A stretch of 64,000 bases of DNA from Brachionus manjavacas (taxonomy: Eukaryota; Rotifera; Eurotatoria; Ploima; Brachionidae). Of the stretch, positions 25,340-38,000 are shown one piece after another. The stretch lies in the NCBI GenBank assembly GCA_019054805.1, contig JAHQIY010000002.1, forward strand, positions 7,750,001 to 7,814,000, read 5' to 3'. The first letter of the stretch is position 1. Every line of letters starts with the position of its first letter. Below the pieces are notes generated by a model, which was given only the letters and a program-made list of their open reading frames with translations, ran no database searches and was not told where the DNA came from. Both the position numbers and the translations under genes were made by a program.

Positions 25340-26510
25340 AAGAATTTTAACTGAGTTTAAGTCCCATAGACAATTAATAATAAAACTAAAAATTTAAATA
25401 TAAAATTATTTTCATTATTTACAATTAAGTTAAAAATTTACTCTATCAAAAATATTATTTTGATTTATTTTTCATGCTCAAGTCAATTAAATAAAAATAT
25501 TATAGATTGATTAGTTCAAGATAAAATTGAATTTTAGATAATATTCCATTCAATTAATATGAATCTCTGCACTTTTGACAATTTTTAAATAAAAGATGCA
25601 TTTTCACTATCAATCATTTTAAATTATTTTTATTTAAAAAAAAGTGAGCTTACTTTTTAACACTTAAGTGGATTTTTGAAAGTAAAAAACTTTAAAACAA
25701 ATATTTTTAATTGAATTTCTTAATTAATCCAAAACTTGACTAATTTTGAATTAAAGTTTTAAAATTTGAATAGCTATACTATCAAACTAAAAAACTAAAA
25801 TGCTAGTTTTGGAAAAAATAAAAACCTTTTTTACTTGAATTGTATTTAACGTTAATTACATTGAAATTTATCAGTTTTTCAAAAAATGAAAAAAATAAAA
25901 ACGAAAAATTGTAAAGCTGATTAAGAAACTTAGGATTATAAGCTGTTTATTTCAAACAACAATAACCCTATGCTCCTTTAATTGTGGTTAATGGTTCAGA
26001 ACTACAATGTGATCATACGAAAAAATTTATTGAATTCGGGTTCTAGTCAACATTTTGCCAGGTTCTATGCCAGTCTTGGTCTTAAGACAAAAAGAAATGG
26101 TTAAGAAAGGGTTTATTTTTTAAAAATCGACAGAATAGGACTAAAAAAATTATGTCATCAGAATTAACAATAATTAATAAATTAAGATTTTCAAAAATTC
26201 CACACAGTTTTTACTCTATGCATTCTTTAATTTTTAAATATTTGTTTATCTGTGACGAGCTAACAAAAAAATTTTAAATAAAATTACAGTGGCGTTTAGA
26301 TCATTTTTTTAGATGTAAATTTAAAAAACTGATGATGTTATATCGATAAAAAAATTATTTTTTCACAAACATAAATATGTTTATGTATTAATGTTTTAAG
26401 ATGTAGTTATCTCACGTACAATATTTTAAAAGTTCTAAGACTCTTTAAAATTGATGAATTTTATTTTTTTCCCAAGATGTTCTTCATCAGTTCAATCAGA
26501 TCCAACCATC
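25340..26510. other. AT-rich stretch, one short match to RasGRP exon 9
   Basis: No gene or named repeat was recognised. A 22-bp segment at 26046-26067 matches the RasGRP coding exon (23303-23324) with one mismatch, and a GAATTCGGGTT word just before it resembles 23117-23126. Confidence 0.45.
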
Positions 26511-26513
26511 TTA

Positions 26514-26640
26514 TGTCACCAGAGTTGTTTAATGTCACCAGAGTTGTTTAAAAGCCAAACTCAAGCCACTAGCCTTGACTTGAAAATTCAAATGAAATTT
26601 TTTAAAAAATGCGACTTGACTTTAAATTATTTTAGTCTAA
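26514..26640 (+). mobile_element. hAT MITE end with a doubled terminus
   Basis: The hAT terminus CAGAGTTGTTTAA occurs twice in tandem, each time preceded by TGTCAC (starts near 26519 and 26538). The second copy runs on into AAAAGCC and AAGCC/TTGACTTG words like those of the complete MITE at 44843-45716. I see no matching right end. It reads as a decayed or partially duplicated insertion. Confidence 0.5.
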
Positions 26641-26739
26641 AAAGTAATTTCAAAGTCTTAGAAATAAATTTGGCCACCACAACAATTACATGGAATTTTT
26701 CTTGCAAACAAATAAAATTAAATTTATAAAAAATATATA

Positions 26740-29040
26740 AAAAATTATGTTGTCGTGATCATGACTGCATGGAACGGTAAAAATTCACTTAAAAATACCG
26801 AAAATACAATTAAAATACTAATTTGCGGCAAAAATTTTCTTGGGGATCAAATGGTCAAACAGATTAAACTCTAAAATTTTTGGACCCACATTGATTGATA
26901 ATGATTTTTTGACATTTTTGGGTATCTATTCAGAATTAATTAAATTTTTCAAAAAGAACTAAGAATTTTCTTTTTCTCTATTGTAATTGTTTAATAATAG
27001 AGAGAATGTGGTTGTTTGAAAAAGAAAACTGAATTATTTCAGAAAATTCTATAACAAATTTTTTAAGGCTTTATTTCATTAGTTTCGGGTAGATGAAATA
27101 CCAGCAATTATTTTAATATTTGTTTGCCAAAAAATTATTTTGACGTTCATTATTGACTTCTATTCATTTATTTACTGAATCCAATTTAAGTTTAAGTTGC
27201 TATTTCAGCAAGTAAAATAAAAAAAATTATTTGCAAACAAAAAAAATTAAATTTACTTGTAATCGATTCTTACCTTTTTTTTTAATACGGAAATACCAAA
27301 TTGAGAAAAATTCAGTCGAGTGCATTATTTTTCTTTTTTAAGGACATTGGTAGTTTTCATACAAAAATTTGAAAATATGGATTATGCACTTTAGATTTTC
27401 TGTAAGTTTTTAAAGGTGGAACAAACATTGTTTCATTTAACAATCAAGTTAAAGAATAAAATTTTAAAGAAAGGTTTGTCAATAGATTGATTATTTTTAA
27501 TAAAATTTTAAGTTAATTCAGAATTGAAAAATAAAATTTTACCTTTTTAACCATCTTATTAAAAATTATATAAGTAGTGATGAAAAAATTTTAATATTTA
27601 TGTATAATAAATTTACAAATTGCAAAAAAAATTAATTAGAATAGATCATAGAGACAAAAATAAATAAATTTCAAAATGTTAATATTTTATTTGATCAATA
27701 ATATTCTCTTATTAATTAAAATTAATTTTTGTTAATTGAATTTGGTGAAACATTTTTTTTCATGTTGTTTCATCATGAAAGTTTAAATTAAATTAATGAG
27801 AAAGAATTTTATTTTTGTAATTTTTGGAAGGTTTGTGTGAAAATTCACAATGCTCTTTCCAGGCTTCTTCCAAATTATTTAAAATGTACATTTATTTTTT
27901 AAATTTTATTAAGAATACGCATTTAAGATAAAACATGAATTAAACAATGATTGAATTTAGATCAAAAAGAATGATAAAAATAAAAATATAAAATAATTGT
28001 TATGCAATACCTTTTGCACTTTTAAGTACTTTGAAATTAAAAAAATATTCCAAAGAAACTGTTGATGTCAGCCCATATAACATATATTTAAATGAGTGAA
28101 ACTTTTAATGATAAAAATTCTACTACCCAAATGTACAGAATTAAAATGGTATTTAATTTTTTTTTTAATTCTTGAAAGTTTTTTAGCATGTTAACATTTT
28201 TGTATAATATGAACTTAAATAAAATTTAAAAAAATAAGTTTTTTTTTAAATGTTCACTTCAGACTCAAATCAATCAAAAAAAAATTTCATCTAAAAATTT
28301 ACTGAAAGATTCAGAAAAATGAACAATATCATCGACTCGTTAAATTGTATTAAAAAAAATACAAATAATGCTGAGAAATCAACTTTTAAAAATAAAATTT
28401 ATTTTTAAATTTTTATTTTAAATTTGCATGTAAAAAAGTGCCTTGTTTTTGAGCTAATTATACAAGGCTTTATTTTTATCATTAAATAAAAAAGTTATTT
28501 AATTCACTTTTTAGGTAATCTAGGAACATTTCTGTCCTTTGATCAAATTTTCTACGAATTCATCTATTTTTGTTCCAAGTTTTAGCAGTTCGCCGAACCT
28601 ATAGCTTTTTTTAAATTTACATTATTTAGCGTTATATTTTCTAATCCAAAAAAAATTTAAATATTTACAAAATGTTGAGAACAATGGAACCAAAAATTAA
28701 TAATAGTGAAACCATCTAAAATTTAAAGCCATCTAAAAAAACTCTAATGAAACTTAGACAACCAAATCTTATTAAATAATAAACCCTGTGCCAGACTCAA
28801 AATATAAAGCTTAATGTTGATTAGCTTATATATGTTGTCTTTTAACAAGCATACATTTACGAAAGAGAAAGCTTCGTACTAATAGCCTTGAGCATCTGAA
28901 ATTTTCAATTCAGAATCGACTTAATTAATTCGTAGGTAGTTGAATAGAACAGGTAATACAAAAACAAAAGTCTGTCTTGAAGGCGAATCGTTTTAAACAT
29001 TTATTTTAATGTGTTGAGTTTAGGACGCATTGAAAAACTC
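26740..29040. other. AT-rich intergenic stretch, no gene seen
   Basis: No open frame with coding character, recognised repeat or RNA gene. Promoter elements for the downstream 19-exon gene should lie in or near the right part, but nothing stands out. Confidence 0.5.
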
Positions 29041-29073
29041 GCTTGATTTCTATTTTTCTAATTTCTAATTTAG

Positions 29074-32000
29074 TGATGACTTCGCTCTATAATGAGCCTG
29101 AAAGATTGGCCAAAAATTCCACCAACTTGTCGAATTTGACTAAGGGAATTGGTGAATTGTGCAACGAGGATAAAAAATATGACATCATAATTGAAGATAA
29201 TGTACAATCTAGCACTCTTTTACCAAACTATTAGCTTAATTTTACCTCAAGGAATATTACGGATCCATAGGACAAACAAAAGGCCTATCAAGACCCAAGC
29301 AAGAGATCAATTTGCCAAAAACTTTCACCACCAAGTACCATTAGGAAAAAAAGCAAAATATTGTTTTTATTTAGTTAATTAGAAAAGGTGCTCTCATTCT
29401 TTTTTCCGAGGATTTAGCAACCTACAAGAGAACAGATGATTTTTCACTCACAGCTAGATTCAATGAACAGACAAAAAGTGATTTTTTTGACGAAGAAATT
29501 CCGATCAAAACTGTCAATGAATTGCAACAAAATGTTTTGATTTATGGATTTAATAAAAATATGGTATTTTGCTTTTGATTAAAATTTTCTTTTTAACCTT
29601 TTTATGTCCAGAAATTACCTGAAATCGGCAAAACCGATTCCAAGACCACTTCGGACTCTAATTATCTGGACCTAATGTCCACCAAGAATTTGATATCAAA
29701 GTCCGAATTTGACTCTGCGGTAAAATATGACGAGCTCAGCGATTTGAAGAAAATAAATCGTGGATACTCGGCTCGTCGCTACTTGAGAAATTTGACCAAA
29801 AATTGGGATCAGGACCTTCTGGACACGTTTATATCGGACGGAAAGCTTAACGAAGAAACCATCTATGAGAAAAAGGCTACGAAAAGAAAGAGAGCGGAAG
29901 AGGATTTGACCATTTTGCCACAAGCGTATACCTTTGACCAAAACTGGGTCTCTACCGCCATGGACAAGCGAAATTTGAATTTTTTTAACGATTTCGGAAA
30001 TAGCAAATCGGAATCTTATCACTTTAAGATTAAGAAAAAATCAGCTGATAAAGACCCGATTACAATTTTTAAAAAGGATGAAGAAGAAATTTCCTATGAT
30101 TTGCTTGATCAAGACGATAAGCAAAAAGTTCTGTCAGATCTTTTATTTCACAGTGTAATGAACAACATTAATCAGCATCAAATAGTAGAATTTTAAATTA
30201 AAAAAATAATTGGGTTTTATTTATTTTTGTTTAGGGAGACCCCAACAATTCGAGTATTAGTTACACTCGAGAGGGAGTTAGAGCTCCCGAAAAAATTGAA
30301 ATTCATATAAAAAATTTTCCAGAGATAATATTTGATGTAAATTCAATTAAAATAATTTGGAAAATTTTAAATTTTAAAACCAAAAAAACAGAACTAAAAT
30401 TAAAAAACTCCCAAAAAGGTTAGAAAGACAAACTGAAGTTTATAATCATTTTTTGATGCTCAAAATAATCAAACCAAGTTTTAGTTATGAAATAAAATTT
30501 TATTTCTTAGAAGAATTAATGCAGAAATACTTTTGATAGGTAATTTTTTGCAAATATCAATTTTAAATTTAACAGAGTTGTTTGAAAGTCACAAGTCTCA
30601 AGTCAAGTCCGGACTTGTAATGACTTGGAGTTTAATTTGAGATTTTTAAAAAACTCTCAAATTTAACATAGTATGTTAAATACAAGAATATATCTATGTA
30701 TTTTTTCTATTAAGAAATAATAATTTATTTCATAATTTAAACTTGGTTTAATCATTTTGAGCACCAAAAATTGGTCATAAATAAAGACTTCAAGTCACCC
30801 TGTAAATTCAAAAACTGGTACATTCAGATTATCACATTAATCTACTGCATTTTTTTTTAAATGCACATGATTTTGTATTTGGTAGAAAAATAATTATTAA
30901 ATCATTTAATAATTATAAATTATAAGTTATAATTTATATTGCCACAACTTTTGTTTTAAAATTCAATTAGATTTAAGCAAATCCTAAGCCTTTGTATCAT
31001 TGAATTTTTGATTTAGAATTTTTTCCATAATTTGTTTTAAAATAAATTTCCAATGCACAAAACTTGGTTAATCACCATTCTTACTTTTTTTTTGGCTGCT
31101 ATATTTCTAATATCTAAATATTCGAATAGTTGGACCAAAAAATTTCCGATTCAAAGAATTAATGACTAATTTTCTGCAAAAAAAAGAGAGATAGAAAAAA
31201 ATCAAGTTTGAATTTTTTATTTTTGAAGAAAATCTTGAATTAAATTTTAAATGATATTAAATATTAATAGTAAAATTTATTGAAAAAATTTGACTAAAGT
31301 GGTGATGGCTAAACTTAATCAATTTAATCGATTATTTTGAGATGTTTTACAACAAAATTACTAGGACTTTTCATTAATCCAAAAAAATCAAAAAAATTTT
31401 ATTCAAGAATATCAAAATAAAATTTATTAAGTATGTTACAGAATCTTAATTTTTAATTTTAATTTAAAATTTTTCAAACCGGGTCAAAATTATTTAACCG
31501 GTTCTTTAAAATAGAAAATATTCACATAGCAAGATTAACAAAATTTCTTTTTAAAAAAGAAAAGAAAATTTAGATTAAAGAATTTCTTAATATCATGATA
31601 CAAATGATGTTGAAAATTTCAAACTATTAAGTTTTTTAAATTTTAGTTGTGTTATTTTTCGTTTTAAAATTCACAATTTCAAAAAAATCAAATTAAATTT
31701 TTTTTAGGATGCGAGTTCGGATGAAGCGTCCGACTCTGTCTTAGATAAATTAATTTCCGATTCGGACGGATTTCAGAAAGCAGAAAAATCCAGAACTAGT
31801 TTTTTTGACACTGCTCCAAAAAAAACTAACTTGGAGCCAATTTACATGTTTGGAAAGCATTCAGGCGCTCCATGGATCAAAAAACAGACCGAAAATAACC
31901 CTCCTAGTTCTTCAATAGCTGGCGACTTGAAATCCGAGAGCAAAATTTTAAAACCGAATAGTAAGATCCGAAAACAGCTGTCAAAAGATGAAGTTATAAA

Positions 32001-35000
32001 AGATGAGCCAAGTCCTCGATCAAGTGACGAGAAAGACACAGATATTCAGGAGGAGTCAAAAACAATTAGAACTAAATTTGATGCTGATTTAGTTCAGCAA
32101 GAATTCAAAACGATAGATGAAATGTTTGGTAATGTTTAAAAATTATTTTTATCAAGACCCTTTAAACTTTAAAACTGCAATAAGTAAATAATGTAAAAAA
32201 AATTTACAGTATTGACATTGTATTTGATTTAATTTATGTAAAATTTACGTAAAATATGGTTAATTCTTAACAGCCCCAAAAAAATAATTTTTTGTTTTTT
32301 TTTCTTGATTTTACAATATTTTAAGGAATTTTACGTAAATTTATGTAATTTATATGGTAAATTTTGGTCAAAAATGTAATTAACTAAAAAAAAAGGTCTA
32401 AATTTTATTTAAATAATGCCTAAACGATTGAATTTTTTTTTTTACAATAGCGCAAATATTAAAAAATACAATTTTAGTTGAGCAATTACAGTTAAAATTA
32501 CAATTATTTAAAATATGCTTAAATTAAATCTAAAACCATTATTTTTGTAAATAAATTATCTATCATAAATAACAGAAATTTACGTAAAATTTAGTAAAAC
32601 AATTTTAAATTAATTTTTTATTTAAGAAAAATTTTTTTTTTTGAAAAATAACAAAGAATCATTTTTTTGCGCTGTAAATGTTTGACCTTATTTAACGTAA
32701 ATTTTTGATATTTATACGAAAATTACCTTTTTATGTTGAATATCGAAATTATATTTAGCCTGAGCTTTACAACAAATAATTGTCGCTTATTATTAATTAC
32801 TGAATCTTGAAAGCTTAAAAGGTTTTTTTTATTTTCTAGATCTAAATTTTTGATTTTTTATTCAAAAATATGTAAGATTACATCAAAATGTAACGTAATT
32901 ATACGTATTTAGAGAAATGTCACTATAAAAAATGAGCACTGGTTTAGAAGATTAAAGTTCAATTTTAATGAAATGTCTTAAAAAATGAATAAATTTGATC
33001 CATGTTAAAAAAACATCCGACTTTAACATTGTTTAAAAAACATAGTTAATTCAATTTTCATTTTTTTAAGAATTTTATATAAGCTTTTACAATTGTTACT
33101 AGTTTTAAAATGTGTTCACTTTTTATTACATGTCACTAAAATAGAGAACTCTACTTTAAAGACATGTCACTCAATTCGGATGATTACGTTAATAAAAAGT
33201 TAAAAACGCACTAAGTAAAAAAATTTGCTTAGATCAACTTTTTAAAAATTTTTATTAACAATTTCTGTTTTATGCGTTGTTTTTTTAGTATAACTTTTTT
33301 TATTTGTTTTTAATCCTCATCCATAATATTTATTGTTAGCTCTCAGCATAAGCGACAATTTCACATAAAGCCTATACTTTTTTTATCACTAATTTAACTT
33401 CACATTTAAATATTTAATTACGATCTATTTACGATAAATTTTAAATTTATAGAACAACTTAATTAAGATAAAATACTTTTCCAATGTAAAATTACTTCGA
33501 AAAAAATTAAAATTTCTATACTTTAAAAAACTCTCTCTTTGTTGAGTTTTTTTCTTTATTTTTAGTCTCCATTTCTGACTAGCAATTGCTTGGGTGTCCA
33601 TTCTTTCAACAAACAACTATCGGTTTCACTTTCCAAATCAAGAATTTTTAAAATTTGGTGAAAAAATTATTATTTTGGAAATAATTTTTTTGTGAAAAGA
33701 GTTTTTTAAATCAAAAAAATTAAATTTATTTTAGTGATAAAAAAAGTAATTTTAGTTACAATTTTTAGTCTATAGATTAATGGATAGAAATAATTTCTTC
33801 GAACAATTCTTAAAAAAAATCTTTGAAATAATAAAAACAGTTCTTTGAAAATATAAAAATAAAAAATTAAATAACATAATATACAAAAAATTTTGATTTT
33901 TTTCAAAAAAATTAATTTATATTAGCCAACAAATTAATCTTTCATAGCTTGAAATGAGATAAAATTTATTTGAGCTTTTTTTAGAGATTGCCGCTAAGGA
34001 TTATGAGTTAATCGAAAAATCAAATGTATCTTTGCCAAAAGAAGATGAGCTTGACCAAGATGAAATGAAAGGTTTTTTTACTTAAATCTGAAGCAGCAAG
34101 CTTTACTTACATATTTTCTAAAGAAATGTATCTTGACGAAATTCGTTCTGTCCAGGAAGGCTACGCATTGGAAGATCTTTCTCATCTAAATCTTGCCGAA
34201 ATCCGAAATCTAAAATCGGCAAGTACTAATCGCAGTAATGCAAAAAATAAATCAATTCTCAAGACAGAAAAAGCACTGGATACAAAACCTCAAAAGAACG
34301 AGGTTAGATTCGAAAAATTGCCCGAAAAAAACAAAATGAAGCAGGAAAGCTTTAACTTATTTATCAATGAGAAGATTCAGAACAAAGATCCTAGTGAGAC
34401 AAAGCATAAACCAGACGTCAAACCACGCAATTCAAGCAATGATCTTGAAAAACACAGTGTAAGAGTCATAACTGTTAATAACAAAAAAAAAACTTACAAA
34501 GTTGATCCTAAGAGTAATCTTTTAAAATTTTTTTAATCATCTACTAATTTTAATAAATATTCTCTTAAGTTTTAAAGGACATGGAACATTTTGGGATAAA
34601 AAAATTTGAGAGATTTGATACCAAAAAATATGATAGACAAAGGGAAAAAAATTTTACGGACAATTCAACGAATTCTAAAGCTAGCTGGACCAACAAGGAG
34701 ACTAAGTTTGAGACTAGTAGACTAAAAGGAAGCAGTTTAAGTGACGAAAAATCGAATAACTTGAATGCAGAAGAATCATTTCATCCAAATTCAGCCGAAG
34801 ACAAAGTATCACAATTAGCCGAAACACTTAAAAGACCTTTAAAACCAAAAAGTAAAATTTAAAATAAAATTAAAAAAAAAAAAAAAATTTTTTTTGAAGT
34901 TGAATCTGTTCAGCAGCAAAATAAATTGCCTAAATTAAAATTTCTAAAATCGCAGGACTTTCAATCGGAAAGTCTGAACGATTATAAACAAAGTTCTTCC

Positions 35001-38000
35001 AATAGCGATTCTGCTTATTTTGATAGCGATTATGCCAAAGTAGAAATGCTCCGGCTTAAGCCAAAACAAAATGGAGGTTTTGCTCAAAATTTGCAGTCAG
35101 CTAGAAAAGAAGCAAAAGAATTCACGTCCCAGGTTCCTAACCAAACTGCCATCTACAACTTTGAAGAAAAAGAGCCATACAACCCAAATAAATATGATTA
35201 TTCAAATATTTTGTTCAAAGAAACAATTAATTCAAATAAAAAAGATAATAACTATTTGAAACCAACTTCTTTCAAGGGACTTCGTAGTGCGGAATGTAAA
35301 TTAAATTGAATTCCAAAATTTTAATTTAATTATTTTTTGAAAAGATCGGAATGAGATCAATACTCAACGAGATTCAAATGTGTCCACAAAGTCCAAGTCC
35401 AATGATAATTTAAAAAAAAGAAGTAAATTTAATTTATTTATTTTTTGTTTATCTGTTCCGGGCTAATGTTCCTTCAGAATATAAAAAAAAATTAATTAAG
35501 ATAAAATAAAAAAAATGATTAAAAGAAAAAAAAATACGGTGCTAGGGGTCTAAAGATACTTTCTGAGAGGTAAAACTAATTACTCCATAAACACTCATCA
35601 ACTGGCATATATTCTGAAAGACCACAAGATTTTACGTCAAAATATGAAGTCTTTTTGAAACAAAAATTTTTTGTTGGACTGGAATTTCGAAAAAAAAGCT
35701 GAAAATTAAGCCTTTTTTTTATTTTTTTTGTATCTAGTTCTGGGATTACCCCACAACCAAATATAAAATATATATATATATTCTGAAACAAAAAAAATTC
35801 TGAACAAATTGTAGGTTTTACTTTTTTTATTTTTAGAGTTATACGTCTAAAAAAATTAATTGAATTAATTTATTTAAAAAATTAAAATGCCAAAAAAAAC
35901 AAAAATTGAAAACTTTTATTGCCTCTTGTCGAGGCCGCAGGAACATCTTGAATGACGGTTGATTTAAGATACAGTCTTTGATACCAGTCAATACGCCCGA
36001 GCTCATTCAATGACTTAAAAAATTGAATTAAATCACCTCTTTTGCGCCTGAGATCGAGTGCGGTGATCGACATTTTATTTAAACGATTGTTGTATTTAAG
36101 ATTTCTATTAGTGTTAGGTATTTTCGAGGCTCTTCGTTGAACCTTCTCAAGCATGATCGACTGCGTTCCGAGCTAATGTTCCTTCCGACTGCGCAGATTT
36201 GGGTGGGTTCTACACCGAGATCGCAAATTCCAAGTAGGGTCTAACGTATGTCGTGTAAAGAGTGACCCACAGGTTTCGGTCTCGACATTCAAAAGTATTT
36301 TTAAGCATACCAAGAATTTTTGATGCTTTGTTTAAATTGAATACTTAATCAATATTTTGAAATTTTACAATACAAAATTTAACTTTATTTCGCCGTAATA
36401 TAATTTAATTAATATTAAAATACCATTTAAAGTGTTTATTTGAGCCATAATTTGGATGCCTTAATGTCGATTTTAAATTTGTCTTCAAAGTTTTCAAATA
36501 TAGATTTTAGAAGAAACAATTAAAGGTCAATTAGAGAAAAAAGGAGTTTTTTTAATTAAAATAATAAATTTCTTATGTTTAATTTAAAAAAATTAAAAAA
36601 ATCTAATTTTATCATTTCTATTAAGATTTTAATCAATTAAATTTTGATCATTTGATTATGATCATGGACTTCAAGTTGCCAAGATTTCCTATTTAATTAA
36701 GAATAAAAAAAGTAGCCTAGTCATCTGTCAAAAGAAAAGAGTATTGACAGTCTGTCTGTTTAATAGGATATTGATCACTTAAATATCCATTTAAATTTTC
36801 TTTAAAAGATCTTAAATGCAGAAACGATCTTATTCAATAAATAATAATTAAGCGATTATTTTTGAATAATTTATTTTGCTCTTTCGTTATTGAATCTGTA
36901 GCTTTGGACCACTCCATAGTATGGTGTCGGATAAAAATTTGATTTAGTGTTGGATAAATTCGGTAAATGATTTAAAAAATATTCAAAAAAATTTTGGCAC
37001 TATTTTTAAAAACTTAAATAAACCCATATCCATGTAAAATTAGAATAATTTTCATAAATTCGTGAATTCTGTATCTTATGGTATCTTAAGTGATTATAGT
37101 AAAATTTTGCAAAATTACGAAATTAACTATTAAATTAAAAATTAAATTACGATTTGGTAAAATCTTCTCATCAAATTTATTATTTATATTTATTTTATTT
37201 ATATTTATGCCTTTTTTATTTTCTAAATTTTTTTTTAATAAAATTCGAAGTCTTTTTTTTTTTCAAATAAAAACTTTTAAAATTTTGTTAAAGCGATCAA
37301 CTGGGCTGCCGGTGATTTTGATCCAAGGGAATTTTTTTTGCTATGGTCTTACGAATCGCCGCGTAAGTTCTAAAATATAATAAAGCCTTTGATAAAAAAA
37401 TTAATAAATAAAAATTAGCTGCACCCATTGTTGTTGATAGAACGTTTGCAGATACTTTAAGAAAGTATGCAGAATTCATAGCAAAAAATGTACTTAACAA
37501 CAAACACGCAGGTATGTGCTTATCAGATGACATAAAACGGGCATTGAGAGCCAACTTGGAGCGATTAAAACAGGCCATAGCTCAAGGAAAAATTAGCAGG
37601 GAAGTACTAGATGAGTACAAGAATATTTTTAAGCAAGTTTTGGCCAAAACAAGTAAATTTAAAAAAATTAAAAAATAACTAATAAAATTGGTCTGAATTT
37701 AGTGAAACGCAAGGACTTGGAAAATGTTGAAATTGATGATGAAATGCTAATGAAATTGTTAGAGCTTCCGGCTAGAGCATTCGAGGTTTACATTGATCCA
37801 ATAACTGGTAAAGAAAGTCTCAGAATTAAATCAGCCTTTTTGAGAGAACAAGCAAAAGTTATCAGAAGTATTTAAAATTTTTGTTTTCTAGTTACTTAAA
37901 AATTATTGTATGGGAATAGCAAAATTTGAAGTATTTTGTAATAATAGCCTGATAAATTCTATTTCTGTGCCACTGCAATCTTTTCAAAACTTGTAAAATC

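Noticed and set aside
26451-26729. 92-codon + frame as a gene
   Set aside because: It runs through the doubled hAT terminus; the apparent protein is transposon end sequence.
34578-34580. Acceptor at 34577 for exon 9 of the KIAA2012-like gene
   Set aside because: It would put the exon out of phase with the donor at 34514; the acceptor at 34569 keeps the frame.
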